A stretch of DNA of 64,000 bases from Candidatus Saccharimonadota bacterium (GTDB taxonomy: Bacteria > Patescibacteriota > Saccharimonadia > Saccharimonadales > Saccharimonadaceae), in assembly GCA_028286285.1 (NCBI GenBank), contig JAQBRV010000004.1:1-64000 (forward strand), written 5' to 3'. Positions 39,268-48,908 of the stretch are shown here, piece after piece. A model generated the notes under the pieces. It was not told the DNA's origin. It made no database searches and saw only the letters and a list, made by a program, of their open reading frames with translations. Position 1 is the first letter of the stretch, and each line of letters begins with the position of its first letter. Made by a program: the position numbers and the translations under genes.

Positions 39268-40551
39268 ATGTTTGTTGATACAGCGAAAGTTCTTGTACAA
39301 GCGGGAAAAGGCGGTGATGGAGCCGTTAGTTTTCGTCACGAAATTTATGTCGACAAAGGTGGCCCCGATGGCGGTGTCGGCGGCAAAGGTGGCGACGTTG
39401 TTTTTGAAGCAACCGAGAATCTCAATACCCTACTGGATTTTCGCTACAAACCAGAGCTGAAGGCCAAGAACGGTGCCAACGGCTCAAAAACCAACCGTGC
39501 CGGCAGGTCTGGCGAAGACCTCTTGGTTAAAGTTCCGGTCGGAACAGTCATCAAACGAGACGGCGTTATCATTGCCGATCTTACTCATGACGGCGAGCAA
39601 CACATCGTTGCAGTCGGGGGGGACGGCGGTTTTGGCAACGCTCACTTTAAATCATCTGTCCGCCAAACACCCCGGATAGCTGAACTTGGTGAACAGGGTG
39701 AGATATTTGAAGCAGAACTCGAACTGAAGCTCCTGGCTGACGTTGGCCTGGTAGGCTTTCCGAATGCAGGCAAATCAACCTTCCTGTCAGTGGTCAGTAA
39801 TGCCACGCCAGAAATTGCCGACTATGCCTTCACCACGCTGACGCCGAACCTTGGCGTGGCTGATATCGATGAGAGCAGCTTGCTGATTGCTGATATTCCA
39901 GGACTGATCGAAGGAGCAAGCGTTGGTAAGGGGCTGGGTGATGCCTTCCTACGCCATGTGGAACGAACCTCTGTCCTCCTTCATCTGATCGATGTCTACA
40001 CCAATGACGTAGCCGCCGCCTACAAAACCATCCGGCTAGAGCTCGCGAGTTACAGCCCAGAACTCCTTGGTCGTCCTGAAGTAGTGGCGTTAACCAAAAT
40101 TGATGGTGTTGATGACGATATCGTAGCCATGCAAATGGAGGCGCTTAAAGAAGTTATCGGCGATAACCCCATCTTTGCTGTGTCGTCGAGTGCCCATAAG
40201 GGCGTCAAAGAAGTGCTGCGTGAATTACATGCTCAAGTGGTGAAGCGAGCCAAGGAAACGACCGAAAAATTGATTGAGGACGAAGATGATTTGCCGGTGA
40301 TTCGACTGGGTGATCATCATACGGCCCTATCGTGGAAAGTAGAAAAAGAAGGCGATGTCTTCAGGGTGACGGGTCACAAGATAGAGAAATTTACGCGGCG
40401 CACCGACTTCAATAACTTTGAAGGCTTGAATCGCCTGCGAGATATTATGAAAAAAATGGGTATTAGTCACGAACTGCGTCGCCAGGGAGCCGAGGGCACT
40501 AGCACGATTCGGATTGGTGACCAGGAATTTAGCTTCATAGAGCAGCGATAG
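39268..40551 (+). CDS. obgE: GTPase ObgE/CgtA
   Basis: A ribosome-assembly GTPase of 427 residues. The glycine-rich Obg fold comes first (KGGPDGGVGGKGGDVVFEA and the NAHFKSSVRQTPRIAELGE end). The G domain has G1 GFPNAGKSTFLS, G3 DIPGLIEGA, G4 LTKID and G5 SSSAHKG. The C-terminal OCT domain is present (from ~345; SWKVEKEGDVFRVTGHKIEKF). A TATAGT box at 39253-39258 and AAGGAGAG both precede the ATG within 15 bases, so transcript start and ribosome site nearly coincide. The DUF475 gene follows after 1 base. Confidence 0.97.
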   Translation: MFVDTAKVLVQAGKGGDGAVSFRHEIYVDKGGPDGGVGGKGGDVVFEATENLNTLLDFRYKPELKAKNGANGSKTNRAGRSGEDLLVKVPVGTVIKRDGVIIADLTHDGEQHIVAVGGDGGFGNAHFKSSVRQTPRIAELGEQGEIFEAELELKLLADVGLVGFPNAGKSTFLSVVSNATPEIADYAFTTLTPNLGVADIDESSLLIADIPGLIEGASVGKGLGDAFLRHVERTSVLLHLIDVYTNDVAAAYKTIRLELASYSPELLGRPEVVALTKIDGVDDDIVAMQMEALKEVIGDNPIFAVSSSAHKGVKEVLRELHAQVVKRAKETTEKLIEDEDDLPVIRLGDHHTALSWKVEKEGDVFRVTGHKIEKFTRRTDFNNFEGLNRLRDIMKKMGISHELRRQGAEGTSTIRIGDQEFSFIEQR

Positions 40552-40552
40552 T

Positions 40553-41584
40553 ATGAAACAACTCCTCTCCCATTACTGGCCAGAGTTGCTCATCACCATC
40601 GTTATTTGGGCAGTGATTGGCTGGAAGATGGGGTTGGCGGCGTTCTTTATTACGGCAGTGCTGAGCCTACTCGAAATTACCCTCAGCGCCGATAACGCTG
40701 TCGTCAACAGCCGTATACTGGTAAAGATGTCACCGTTTTGGCAACGGCTCTTTATGACAGCCGGTATCCTGATTGCGGTGTTTGCGGTACGTTTCGCACT
40801 ACCGATTGGGCTGGTGGCGGCTGTCACGTCACTCGGGTGGCTCGATGTGTTTGATCTGGCCATCAATCAGCCCGAAATCTATGGCAAGTATCTTCACGAT
40901 ATCGCGCCGGCTATCAATGGATTCGGTGGCATCTTCCTGTTCATGGTGGCGTTGTTCTTTTTCGCCGAGTCGGGGCGTGAGCATCTCTGGTTGAAGTGGC
41001 CAGAGAAGGCGTTGGCAACGTTGGCAGCATTTCCATTGGCTAAGTATCTAGTGGCGCTACTGGTTTTTGTGCCAGTTTTCTTCATCACCCCCTTCGGTGA
41101 TCGCGAGCGGGTCGTGGCTGCGCTGGCAGCAGGCGCCGTGACATTCCTATTTCTCCATACAATTACAGTGATTATGACGGGTATTAATAAAAAAAATGCA
41201 CTCAAAAAGCAGATCGGCTGGGCAGCCTTCATCTCCTTTCTTTATTTGGAAGTGCTCGATGCAAGCTTCTCGCTCGACGGTGTAGTGGGCGCCTTCGCGC
41301 TGACGAGCAACATTGTGATTATCATGGCCGGTCTCGGTATCGGCGCGCTGTGGGTGCGTACCATGACGATTTACATGGTACGACGCGGCACATTGCTACA
41401 GTATCGCTATCTGGAGTCAGGCGCCCATTGGGCAATCGTTTGTTTGTCGGCCATTATGTTTCTCAAGTTGGCACATATTGAACTGCCGGAGATTGTGGTG
41501 GGATCGATAGGATTGGTCTTTATTGGCAGTGCTGTTATGGCTTCGATACGTGCCAACAGGCATGATACAGAAGCCGTACAATAG
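40553..41584 (+). CDS. DUF475/TerC-like integral membrane protein
   Basis: A 343-residue protein with about nine hydrophobic segments. The duplicated TerC-type motifs are LSLLEITLSADNAVVNSRIL near residue 40 and EVLDASFSLDGVVGAF near 230. Each carries the paired acidic residues (SADN and SLDG) thought to bind metal in TerC proteins. DUF475 members are linked to tellurium resistance and to Mn2+ or Ca2+ export in related families; the substrate here is unknown. It lies 1 base after obgE, thus cotranscribed. A terminator follows. Confidence 0.88.
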   Translation: MKQLLSHYWPELLITIVIWAVIGWKMGLAAFFITAVLSLLEITLSADNAVVNSRILVKMSPFWQRLFMTAGILIAVFAVRFALPIGLVAAVTSLGWLDVFDLAINQPEIYGKYLHDIAPAINGFGGIFLFMVALFFFAESGREHLWLKWPEKALATLAAFPLAKYLVALLVFVPVFFITPFGDRERVVAALAAGAVTFLFLHTITVIMTGINKKNALKKQIGWAAFISFLYLEVLDASFSLDGVVGAFALTSNIVIIMAGLGIGALWVRTMTIYMVRRGTLLQYRYLESGAHWAIVCLSAIMFLKLAHIELPEIVVGSIGLVFIGSAVMASIRANRHDTEAVQ

Positions 41585-41605
41585 CATTGACATAAGTTTT
41601 TCCAA

Positions 41606-41630
41606 ACGCACAAATGCGTGTTTTTCTTTG
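41606..41630 (+). terminator. Terminator of the obgE operon
   Basis: ACGCA-CAAA-TGCGT followed by GTTTTTCTTT. The stem is short but the tract is strong. Confidence 0.7.
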
Positions 41631-41681
41631 TTCTTTGGTAAAGAACAGCGATTGGTTTTTGGAAAACTATTCAATACCAAC

Positions 41682-41687
41682 TATAAT
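41682..41687 (+). promoter_or_regulatory. -10 box of exonuclease I
   Basis: Perfect TATAAT, 9 bases before the ATG. Confidence 0.6.
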
Positions 41688-41696
41688 TAAACAGTA

Positions 41697-43115
41697 ATGC
41701 CTAAAACCTTTTTCTTTTACGACCTCGAAACCTCAGGCCTCAGTGCACGGGACGCCCGGGTAATGCAATTTGCGGGGATCCGCACCGATATGAACTTTCA
41801 ACCGATCGGTGATCCATATAACCTGCTCGTAAAACTAAATGACGACACCCTGCCGAGTCCTGAAGCGATCATGGTAACTGGCATCACGCCGCAGCAAACA
41901 CAAGCCGATGGCTATAGTGAAGCTGAGTTTGCCAAGATTCTGGTAGACGATGTTTTTACACCTGATACTATCGCCGTCGGATTCAATAACATTCGTTTCG
42001 ACGATGAGTTTATCCGTCATCTGCTGTGGCGCAATTTCTACGATCCGTACGAATGGTCATGGAAAGACGGTCGTTCGCGTTGGGATTTACTCGACGTCGT
42101 ACGTATGACCAGAGCACTGCGCCCAGATGGCATCGTTTGGCCGGTCGATAAAGACGGCAAGGCGACCAACCGGCTGGAGCTGCTCTCGAAAAAGAACGGG
42201 ATTGATCATCTAAACGCTCACGATGCGCTGAGTGATGTTGAAGCGCTCATCGCAATTTCAAAACTCATCAAAGATAATCAGCCACAATTATTCACCTATT
42301 TACTGGAGCGACGCGACAAAAACAAGATCAAGCAATTGGTCAATCTTGATTATAAAGATCCGTTCGTTTACACAAGTGGACGTTACGACGCAGAATACAA
42401 CAAGACAACCGTGGCTTTTCCGCTGACAGCTGGCAAGAACGGCAACGTGGTGGTGTATGATCTGCGCTACGATCCGAGTCCATTCATCGATTTATCATCA
42501 CAAGACTTGGCGAAGAAATTGTACGCATCGTGGGAAGAGCGCAAAGCCGACGGTTTCGAAAAGTTACCAGTCAAAGAACTGCAATACAATCGAGCGCCAG
42601 CAGTAGCACCCACATCGGTTCTTGATAAAGAAGACGGTTGGAAGAAAATTCAGCTCGATCAAGCAACAGTTGAAAAGCACAAGACAATTCTATTGAGCGC
42701 CCCACATTTCGCCGAGAATATTCGTAGCCTGTTCGAAAACAGACCAGAATTTAAAAAATCACCGGAACCGGAAGCTCAATTGTACGACGGTTTTTTGGTT
42801 GATCGCGATCGGTTGCGGGTTGAAACGGTTCGTAATACCAACGAGTCCGACTTGGCTGACTATCACCCCGATTTTAGCGATGAACGGCTGGCGCCGCTCC
42901 TACTTCACTACAAAGCTCGTAATTTCCCGAGCGTACTGAGTGAAGACGAGGCAGTCGATTGGGAACAGTGGCGTAGTGAGCGTGTGGCCAGGCAGTTACC
43001 TGACTTTATGAAGTCGCTTCAGCGACTGGCAACCTCCAGCGATGAGAATACACATTTTCTTTTACAAGAACTCCAGCTATGGGCTGAGAGCATAGTGCCG
43101 GCTCAGGACGACTAA
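41697..43115 (+). CDS. sbcB: Exodeoxyribonuclease I
   Basis: A 472-residue DEDDh 3'-5' exonuclease acting on single-stranded DNA. Exo I motif FFFYDLETSGLS (Asp9, Glu11), Exo II VGFNNIRFDDEFI, and Exo III HDALSDVEALIAI are present, followed by the SH3-like and C-terminal helical domains typical of SbcB (DPFVYTSGRYDAEYNKTTVA; then WEERKADGFEKLPV). It acts in recombination and mismatch repair. The message is probably leaderless. The stop overlaps the end of the convergent small gene at 43112. Confidence 0.94.
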   Translation: MPKTFFFYDLETSGLSARDARVMQFAGIRTDMNFQPIGDPYNLLVKLNDDTLPSPEAIMVTGITPQQTQADGYSEAEFAKILVDDVFTPDTIAVGFNNIRFDDEFIRHLLWRNFYDPYEWSWKDGRSRWDLLDVVRMTRALRPDGIVWPVDKDGKATNRLELLSKKNGIDHLNAHDALSDVEALIAISKLIKDNQPQLFTYLLERRDKNKIKQLVNLDYKDPFVYTSGRYDAEYNKTTVAFPLTAGKNGNVVVYDLRYDPSPFIDLSSQDLAKKLYASWEERKADGFEKLPVKELQYNRAPAVAPTSVLDKEDGWKKIQLDQATVEKHKTILLSAPHFAENIRSLFENRPEFKKSPEPEAQLYDGFLVDRDRLRVETVRNTNESDLADYHPDFSDERLAPLLLHYKARNFPSVLSEDEAVDWEQWRSERVARQLPDFMKSLQRLATSSDENTHFLLQELQLWAESIVPAQDD

Positions 43116-43372
43116 ATACGACTGTAGCGTTTTTTAGGTAAGGTCTTTTCTGATACCTCGGGAGCCGAGTCAGCCTGAGCTGCGATAAAAAGCGCCACGC
43201 CACCAGCGAACAAAGTCATGCATATTAGCATAGCGATGGGTGGGAGTGAGAAACTGGTGCCGGGAATAGTACCGACCAGTAAGAATAGCAACAGTGAGTC
43301 CCATACGTTGAACTGCCCAACAATAATGAGCAGGGAGAGAGTCGTACTGAGAGTAATAACCATTTTTCGCAT
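43112..43372 (-). CDS. Small two-helix membrane protein
   Basis: The start is set at the ATG at 43372 (86 residues); a longer reading uses a TTG at 43408. Two hydrophobic helices are seen ([16 protein letters not shown] with [16 protein letters not shown]; and [20 protein letters not shown]), with a basic C-terminal tail ([11 protein letters not shown]). I recognise no family. It stands between two convergent or divergent repair genes with no operon partner. The stop overlaps the sbcB stop. It may be a small envelope protein of Saccharibacteria; the call as a gene rests on its clear membrane-protein character. Confidence 0.55.
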   Translation of the reverse strand: MRKMVITLSTTLSLLIIVGQFNVWDSLLLFLLVGTIPGTSFSLPPIAMLICMTLFAGGVALFIAAQADSAPEVSEKTLPKKRYSRI

Positions 43373-43483
43373 TGATACAGACCGTTTAATAAATATCGTA
43401 CTATGCAATATAGCCTATTTGTCAAGTACATGCAACCATAATCATTTTGTCGTAGCATACTGGAATAAAAAACTAAAAGCACG

Positions 43484-43489
43484 TATAAT
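43484..43489 (+). promoter_or_regulatory. -10 box of uvrA
   Basis: Perfect TATAAT, 9 bases before the ATG. Confidence 0.6.
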
Positions 43490-43498
43490 GGACTGGTT

Positions 43499-46318
43499 AT
43501 GTCAGAGGTTATTAAAGTTGTTGGCGCGCGCGAACACAACCTAAAAAATATTTCAGTTGAGATTCCGCGCGATAAATTAGTCGTCATTACTGGCCTGAGT
43601 GGTTCGGGTAAATCAAGCCTGGCATTTGATACTATCTATGCTGAAGGTCAGCGACGCTACGTAGAAAGTCTGTCGAGTTACGCTCGACAGTTCTTAGGCT
43701 TAATGGAAAAGCCTGACGTTGATCAGATCGAAGGACTCAGCCCGGCGATTTCCATCGATCAAAAATCAACCAGTCGCAACCCACGTTCAACTGTGGCTAC
43801 TGTGACTGAGATCTATGACTACCTCCGTCTGCTCTTCGCACGTATCGGCGTGCCACATTGCCCGGTCTGTGGTAAAGAAGTCAATCGACGAACTTCTCAA
43901 GCAATCATTGACGAGATTATGAAGATTGACGAAGGCTCCAAGCTGTTCATTCTAGCGCCGATTGTCAAAGACAAAAAGGGTGAGTTTGCGCATATTCCTG
44001 AACAGTATCGGCGGGCGGGATTTGCGCGTGCTCGCGTCGACAATGTGGTTTATTCGCTCGATGAGTTTCCAGAGCTTGATAAAAATTACAAACACAACAT
44101 CGAGATCGTGGTTGACCGTATTGTCATGAAAGCCGACATGCTGAGCCGCATCACGCAATCGGTCGAACAGTCGCTGGAGATTGCTGGCGGCGTCGTGGAG
44201 CTCCTGACCGCCGACACCGACAACGTTGTGACGTTTAGTCAGCGCTACGCGTGTGTCGATCATCCCAACGAAGAAATCCCTGAGCTTGAACCACGACTAT
44301 TTAGTTTCAATGCACCACAGGGTGCGTGTCCGGTGTGTACCGGACTTGGGAGTCGGCTGGAAGTCGACCCTGACCTTGTTTTTAATCCTAACCTGACTAT
44401 CTCCGAGGGTGCCATTCGTCCTTATAATCGCGTTAACAGTGATGCTTGGTATATGAAACGGCTCGCAAAAGTAGCCGAAGAGCACGGCTTTAGTATTCAT
44501 GTGCCGGTCAAAGACTTATCCCCTGCCGATCTCGAAAAAGTTCTCTACGGCACGGGAAATCAGAAATACACTGTCAATCTTGGAACTGGTCGTAGCTACG
44601 AATCTACCTATGAGGGTGTCATCCCGAACCTCGAACGGCGGCACAAAGAAACCGACAGTGAATTTATGCGAAAAGACATCGAACGGTTTATGCGTGAGCG
44701 CAAATGTCATGCTTGTGGTGGTGCTCGCCTGAAACCAGTTGTGCTGGCAGTGACCGTGCACGGGCTGAACATTATGGATATTTGTAATCTCGGTGTCGAC
44801 GACGCGCTCGATCTCTTCACGTCGACACTGAAGCTGACTGACCAAGAGCTATTTATCGCTCGACAAATTATGAAAGAGATCAATGACCGTCTCGGCTTTA
44901 TGAGTAATGTGGGGTTGAATTACCTGGAGCTCGCTCGCGCAGCCAACACATTATCGGGTGGTGAAGCCCAGCGTATTCGTCTGGCAACCCAAATTGGCTC
45001 GGGCCTCCAAGGCGTCTTGTATGTACTCGATGAGCCGTCGATTGGTCTGCATCAACGCGACAATGATCGTCTTATTGCGACACTGAAACATCTGCGCGAT
45101 TTAGGCAATACGGTGATTGTGGTCGAGCACGATGAAGACACGATCCGCGCAGCTGACTACCTGCTCGATATCGGACCAGGCGCCGGTATCCACGGCGGGG
45201 AAATTATGGCGTTTGGCTCACCGGCTGAAGTCGCCAACAACAAAAACAGCCTAACCGGACGTTACTTGAGTGGACTGGAGAGAATTGAGACACCGAAAAA
45301 GCGCCGAACGATCGACGCCGAGCGCCACCTCATTATTCGTGGTGCGCGTGAGAATAACCTCAAAGACATTGACGTCTCCTTTCCACTTGGAGTCATAACC
45401 GTTGTTAGCGGCGTATCAGGGTCGGGTAAGTCAACCTTGGTGAATGATATCTTGGCCAAAGAACTCTCAGCTCGATTACACCGCGCTCAAGCCGTGCCCG
45501 GTGCTCACGAAAATATCGAAGGCATTAAATATCTCGACAAGGCGATTATTATCGATCAGTCGGCTATCGGCCGAACACCACGTTCCAACCCCGCGACCTA
45601 CACGGGCGTCTTCACGGCTATCCGCGAACTGTTTGCGGGAACACCTGAAGCCAATGTACGTGGCTACAAAGCCGGACGGTTTAGTTTTAACGTCAAAGGT
45701 GGACGCTGTGAAAATTGCCAAGGCGATGGTGTTATCAAAATCGAGATGCATTTCCTACCCGATGTTTATGTGACCTGTGATGTTTGTCACGGCAAACGCT
45801 ACAACCGCGAAGCTTTGGAAATTAAATATAAAGACGCGACGATTAGCGACGTTCTGGCCATGACGGTTGAGCAAGCGGCAGTCTTTTTTGAAAACATCCC
45901 AACCATTGCTCGTAAACTCAATACACTCGTTGATGTGGGACTTGGCTACATTCATCTGGGTCAGCCAGCCACAACATTTAGTGGTGGCGAAGCACAGCGT
46001 ATCAAACTCGCCAGCGAACTATCGCGTCGTGCTACCGGCAAGACACTGTATATTTTGGATGAGCCGACGACGGGGTTGCATAGCGCCGATGTTAAGCGGT
46101 TGCTGGGTATCCTACAGAAACTGGTTGAGGGTGGCAACAGTATGATCATCATCGAACATAATCTAGACGTGATTAAGTCAGCTGATCACGTGATCGACAT
46201 GGGTCCCGAAGGCGGACTCGGCGGCGGCACGATAGTTGCCGAGGGTACTCCTGAAGCAATTACGAAGATAAAAGATTCGTATACTGGTCAGTACCTCAAA
46301 GACTTACTGAAAAAGTAG
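43499..46318 (+). CDS. uvrA: Excinuclease ABC subunit A
   Basis: The damage-recognition ATPase of nucleotide excision repair, 939 residues. Two ABC modules: Walker [13 protein letters not shown] (near residue 32) and [12 protein letters not shown] (near 640); signatures [12 protein letters not shown] and [12 protein letters not shown]; Walker [14 protein letters not shown] and [12 protein letters not shown]. Zinc-finger pairs are visible as [17 protein letters not shown] and CENCQGDG with CDVCHGKR. It is full length. It works with uvrC (57256) and a UvrD-family helicase (20310); uvrB must lie elsewhere. A DedA gene converges on it without a gap. Confidence 0.98.
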   Translation: MSEVIKVVGAREHNLKNISVEIPRDKLVVITGLSGSGKSSLAFDTIYAEGQRRYVESLSSYARQFLGLMEKPDVDQIEGLSPAISIDQKSTSRNPRSTVATVTEIYDYLRLLFARIGVPHCPVCGKEVNRRTSQAIIDEIMKIDEGSKLFILAPIVKDKKGEFAHIPEQYRRAGFARARVDNVVYSLDEFPELDKNYKHNIEIVVDRIVMKADMLSRITQSVEQSLEIAGGVVELLTADTDNVVTFSQRYACVDHPNEEIPELEPRLFSFNAPQGACPVCTGLGSRLEVDPDLVFNPNLTISEGAIRPYNRVNSDAWYMKRLAKVAEEHGFSIHVPVKDLSPADLEKVLYGTGNQKYTVNLGTGRSYESTYEGVIPNLERRHKETDSEFMRKDIERFMRERKCHACGGARLKPVVLAVTVHGLNIMDICNLGVDDALDLFTSTLKLTDQELFIARQIMKEINDRLGFMSNVGLNYLELARAANTLSGGEAQRIRLATQIGSGLQGVLYVLDEPSIGLHQRDNDRLIATLKHLRDLGNTVIVVEHDEDTIRAADYLLDIGPGAGIHGGEIMAFGSPAEVANNKNSLTGRYLSGLERIETPKKRRTIDAERHLIIRGARENNLKDIDVSFPLGVITVVSGVSGSGKSTLVNDILAKELSARLHRAQAVPGAHENIEGIKYLDKAIIIDQSAIGRTPRSNPATYTGVFTAIRELFAGTPEANVRGYKAGRFSFNVKGGRCENCQGDGVIKIEMHFLPDVYVTCDVCHGKRYNREALEIKYKDATISDVLAMTVEQAAVFFENIPTIARKLNTLVDVGLGYIHLGQPATTFSGGEAQRIKLASELSRRATGKTLYILDEPTTGLHSADVKRLLGILQKLVEGGNSMIIIEHNLDVIKSADHVIDMGPEGGLGGGTIVAEGTPEAITKIKDSYTGQYLKDLLKK

Positions 46319-47002
46319 CTACTCTTTTTTAAAGAGGGAACTAAACTCTCGTTTGGTGCCATTCCATAGTGCTTGGCGTTGTTTCTTATCTCGCAACAGA
46401 TGAATAACGGGCGGCAAAATAGACAGAAGGACAACCACAGCGATAAGCGGCAGAAGAATCTGATCGATTTCAATTCCCATTCTTTCAAAAACGCTTCCCA
46501 ACCAGTAGCCCAGATAGGTGACGCCAGCAGCCCAGATAAGTGCACCGATGATGTTAAACATGAGGAATCGTATGTAGCTCATTTGAGCCGTCCCGGCAAC
46601 GATAGGGGCAAACGTACGAATGATGGGCATGAATCGAGCGAGGATGATCGTTTTGCCACCATGCTTTTCATAAAACGCTTGAGCTTTTAGAACGTACCCT
46701 TGCTTAAATAAACGAGCATCTGGTTTTTTGAATAGACTTGGCCCTAGTCGGCGACCGAACACATAGCCGACACTATCGCCCGCCACGGCGGCAATAAATA
46801 AAATAGCCACGAGAAGATTAATGTCGATCGGCAGGAACCCTTTGTAGGTAAGAAAGCCAGCGGTAAACAACAGGCTATCGCCGGGGAGGAAGAAGCCAAT
46901 CAACAGGCCACTTTCTGCAAACACGACAAGTGCAACGGCCAGTACGCCGCCCCATTTGATAAAGTCCATAAGATCTATGCCGGGAATCATATCTGTCATC
47001 AT
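46319..47002 (-). CDS. DedA family membrane protein
   Basis: A 227-residue membrane protein of the DedA/VTT superfamily, which flips or transports polyprenyl-phosphate or phospholipids. Characteristic segments are FAESGLLIGFFLPGDSLLFT near the N-terminus, AAVAGDSVGYVFGRRLGPSL, the FMPIIRTFAPIVAGTAQMSY motif with its conserved Arg and Pro, and the C-terminal helices GALIWAAGVTYLGYWLG. A TAAAAT box precedes the start by a few bases, so Met5 (46990) is a possible leaderless start. Flipping undecaprenyl phosphate back for peptidoglycan synthesis is an attractive role in this cell, but substrate is not shown by sequence. Confidence 0.93.
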   Translation of the reverse strand: MMTDMIPGIDLMDFIKWGGVLAVALVVFAESGLLIGFFLPGDSLLFTAGFLTYKGFLPIDINLLVAILFIAAVAGDSVGYVFGRRLGPSLFKKPDARLFKQGYVLKAQAFYEKHGGKTIILARFMPIIRTFAPIVAGTAQMSYIRFLMFNIIGALIWAAGVTYLGYWLGSVFERMGIEIDQILLPLIAVVVLLSILPPVIHLLRDKKQRQALWNGTKREFSSLFKKE

Positions 47003-47079
47003 TTTAGCATGCGAGAGAAAAATGCTATAATAGAAGCATTTGAGAGAAGAAAACCGGCTTGCTTGTTTTCTTCCGAGAA

Positions 47080-47104
47080 TGTGTACGGTTACACATAGTA
47101 TAAT
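47080..47104 (+). promoter_or_regulatory. Promoter of rplY with overlapping dyad
   Basis: TATAAT at 47099-47104. TGTGTA-CGGT-TACACA at 47080-47095 covers the -35 region and may be a repressor or activator site. A second, AG-rich hairpin (GAAGAAAAC/GTTTTCTTC, near 47046-47073) lies upstream. Confidence 0.55.
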
Positions 47105-47128
47105 AGACAGATACGAAAGAGGAGAATA

Positions 47129-47860
47129 ATGAACGAAATCTCATTGAAATTAGATGCACGAACAGTGGCGGGCAAAAAAGTGGCCAAACTTAGGCAAGAT
47201 GGCTTTGTGCCGAGCGTGGTATATGGTGGCCAATCAGTCCCGATGTCAACGCAGTCACCGATGGTAGAGACGTTGAAGGTGGCTCATGCAGCTGGTAAAC
47301 ATACCCCCGTCCACTTAACAATTGATGGCAAAAAGAAACTAGCCATCATCAAAGATATTGACATAGATCCAGTACGTCACGAGCTTCGTCATGTGGCATT
47401 CCACACTATTAATCAAAACGACGTCATCACGACCGAAGTACCAGTCATCTTGGTTGGCCAGGGCGAAAGCGAAGCTGAAAAAGTTGGACTGGTTGTCCTT
47501 CAGGCGATTGAGCACCTCGAAGTCAAAGCTAAGCCGGCCGACCTGCCAGAATCAATCGAACTTTCGATTGCTCACTTGGTGAGTACCGACGACAAGATTA
47601 CCGTCGGTGACATTAAGCTGCCAACTGGAGTTGAATTCGCTGATATGGAACAAGATCTTGATCTAGTGATCGCCAATGTCTACGAACCAAGCGCACTTCA
47701 GGCCGCTAACGATGCAGCTGGTGGTGACGCCGAAGACGAAGCTGAAGTTGAGGCTGAAAATGGTAGCGATACTCCACAAGATACCCAGGCTGAAGAATCA
47801 AAGCCAGGTGGCAAACTGCAAGCTGAGCCGAAACAGTCAAACGTTGACGCTAATAAGTAA
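47129..47860 (+). CDS. rplY: Ribosomal protein L25/Ctc, long form
   Basis: A 243-residue L25 of the Ctc type, which binds 5S rRNA. The N-terminal L25 domain (LKLDARTVAGKKVAKLRQDG, VPSVVYGGQ) is followed by the TL5-like C-terminal beta domain (VPVILVGQGESEAEK; LPESIELSIAHL, DLVIANVYEP). The last ~40 residues form an acidic, disordered tail, a common extra in Ctc proteins. GAGGAG lies upstream of the ATG, and the promoter carries a dyad at -35, which suits the stress-dependent control known for Ctc in Bacillus. A strong bidirectional terminator follows. Confidence 0.93.
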   Translation: MNEISLKLDARTVAGKKVAKLRQDGFVPSVVYGGQSVPMSTQSPMVETLKVAHAAGKHTPVHLTIDGKKKLAIIKDIDIDPVRHELRHVAFHTINQNDVITTEVPVILVGQGESEAEKVGLVVLQAIEHLEVKAKPADLPESIELSIAHLVSTDDKITVGDIKLPTGVEFADMEQDLDLVIANVYEPSALQAANDAAGGDAEDEAEVEAENGSDTPQDTQAEESKPGGKLQAEPKQSNVDANK

Positions 47861-47874
47861 GCAAAAAATGAGTG

Positions 47875-47906
47875 AAAAATAGCGGGATATCGATCCCGCT
47901 ATTTTT
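47875..47906. terminator. Bidirectional terminator between rplY and the HD gene
   Basis: AAAAATAGCGGGAT-ATCG-ATCCCGCTATTTTT, a perfect 14-bp stem, usable on both strands. Confidence 0.9.
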
Positions 47907-47919
47907 ATTGAACACTCAA

Positions 47920-48849
47920 CTACATGGATTCAGGCCAGGTGGCTAAGCCAATGCGATGCATCATTTGTTCACGATCCTCTAAAACAAGGGAAAAAGATGA
48001 GCTATATGCCATCATGCGATTGGTAGTGAGTAACGAACTATCTAGATGCTCCTGCTGGCTCCTAATGCCATATTTAACTATGAGCTGATGGCCGCCATTT
48101 GAAAAATGAGTAAAACCCGGGTCAAGTTTATCAAAGGTTTTGACATATTTTGCCTCATCGTCAGCCAGGTTCTCGTAATCATGAACAACCTTAACTAACT
48201 TTGGGTAGTCGGAACCGTATTCCTCTTCAAGTTGCTGAAACGCCCGTGCTTCAAGTATAGTTTTGTTTTGAATCTCCTCATCTGATAAGCCAAATGACGG
48301 AGTGTCACCGACATACGCTTCAGGAATATCGTGAATCAAGATATAGAGTGCGACTTTCCTAAGGTCCAAATGAGGATAGTACTCAGCTGCATAGGGCAGG
48401 GCAATTCCGGTGAGGTGCATCACATGTGAAGCATCAGTCTCAAACGTCTGGTCGTGCGCCCAGGTGGCACGCTCTACGTCAGCATATTTATTAGCGAGTT
48501 CATCGAGATGAAGATTGGCGGGTGGAATGATTATATTGGTCGGCAACTTCTCGACCCGATCCCGGTACTGGGAAAATGCATCGTATTCAGAATCATTCAT
48601 AGAAAGTCCAGCAGTCTGGAATTCTTGAACAAGAAAGCTGTGCCATACATTGCCGGCCGTCCCTGCTCCGTAAGATTCTTCAAGTGTTTGAGCGACAACC
48701 CTCATGCCAAGTCGAACCATTCGTCGAGCACGTGTCTCACCATTCCGCTCATCAACCTGATCGATGACAGGATAAATCCGGTCACTGAGTGCAGTGAGTG
48801 CATCAACTCGTTGTTCGGTAGTAGGTATTGGCATAATTTCTCTCAACAT
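47920..48849 (-). CDS. HD-domain phosphohydrolase
   Basis: A 309-residue soluble protein. The HD signature is spread as RATWAHDQTFETDASHVMHL (first His), YILIHDIPEAYVGDTP (the HD pair plus Glu and Asp), and TFDKLDPGFTH (late Asp). This pattern matches HD hydrolases of the YfbR/HDDC2 5'-nucleotidase-like group, so a nucleotide substrate is plausible. The N-terminal ~110 residues form a helical extension not usual in that group. Met6 (48834), preceded by GAGAG, is an alternative start. It converges on rplY with the shared terminator between. Confidence 0.75.
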   Translation of the reverse strand: MLREIMPIPTTEQRVDALTALSDRIYPVIDQVDERNGETRARRMVRLGMRVVAQTLEESYGAGTAGNVWHSFLVQEFQTAGLSMNDSEYDAFSQYRDRVEKLPTNIIIPPANLHLDELANKYADVERATWAHDQTFETDASHVMHLTGIALPYAAEYYPHLDLRKVALYILIHDIPEAYVGDTPSFGLSDEEIQNKTILEARAFQQLEEEYGSDYPKLVKVVHDYENLADDEAKYVKTFDKLDPGFTHFSNGGHQLIVKYGIRSQQEHLDSSLLTTNRMMAYSSSFSLVLEDREQMMHRIGLATWPESM

Positions 48850-48908
48850 ATCTTATACATGCGATCATACCAAACGCAAGCACGAGCATCTAGTGAAGAC
48901 AACTTCAC

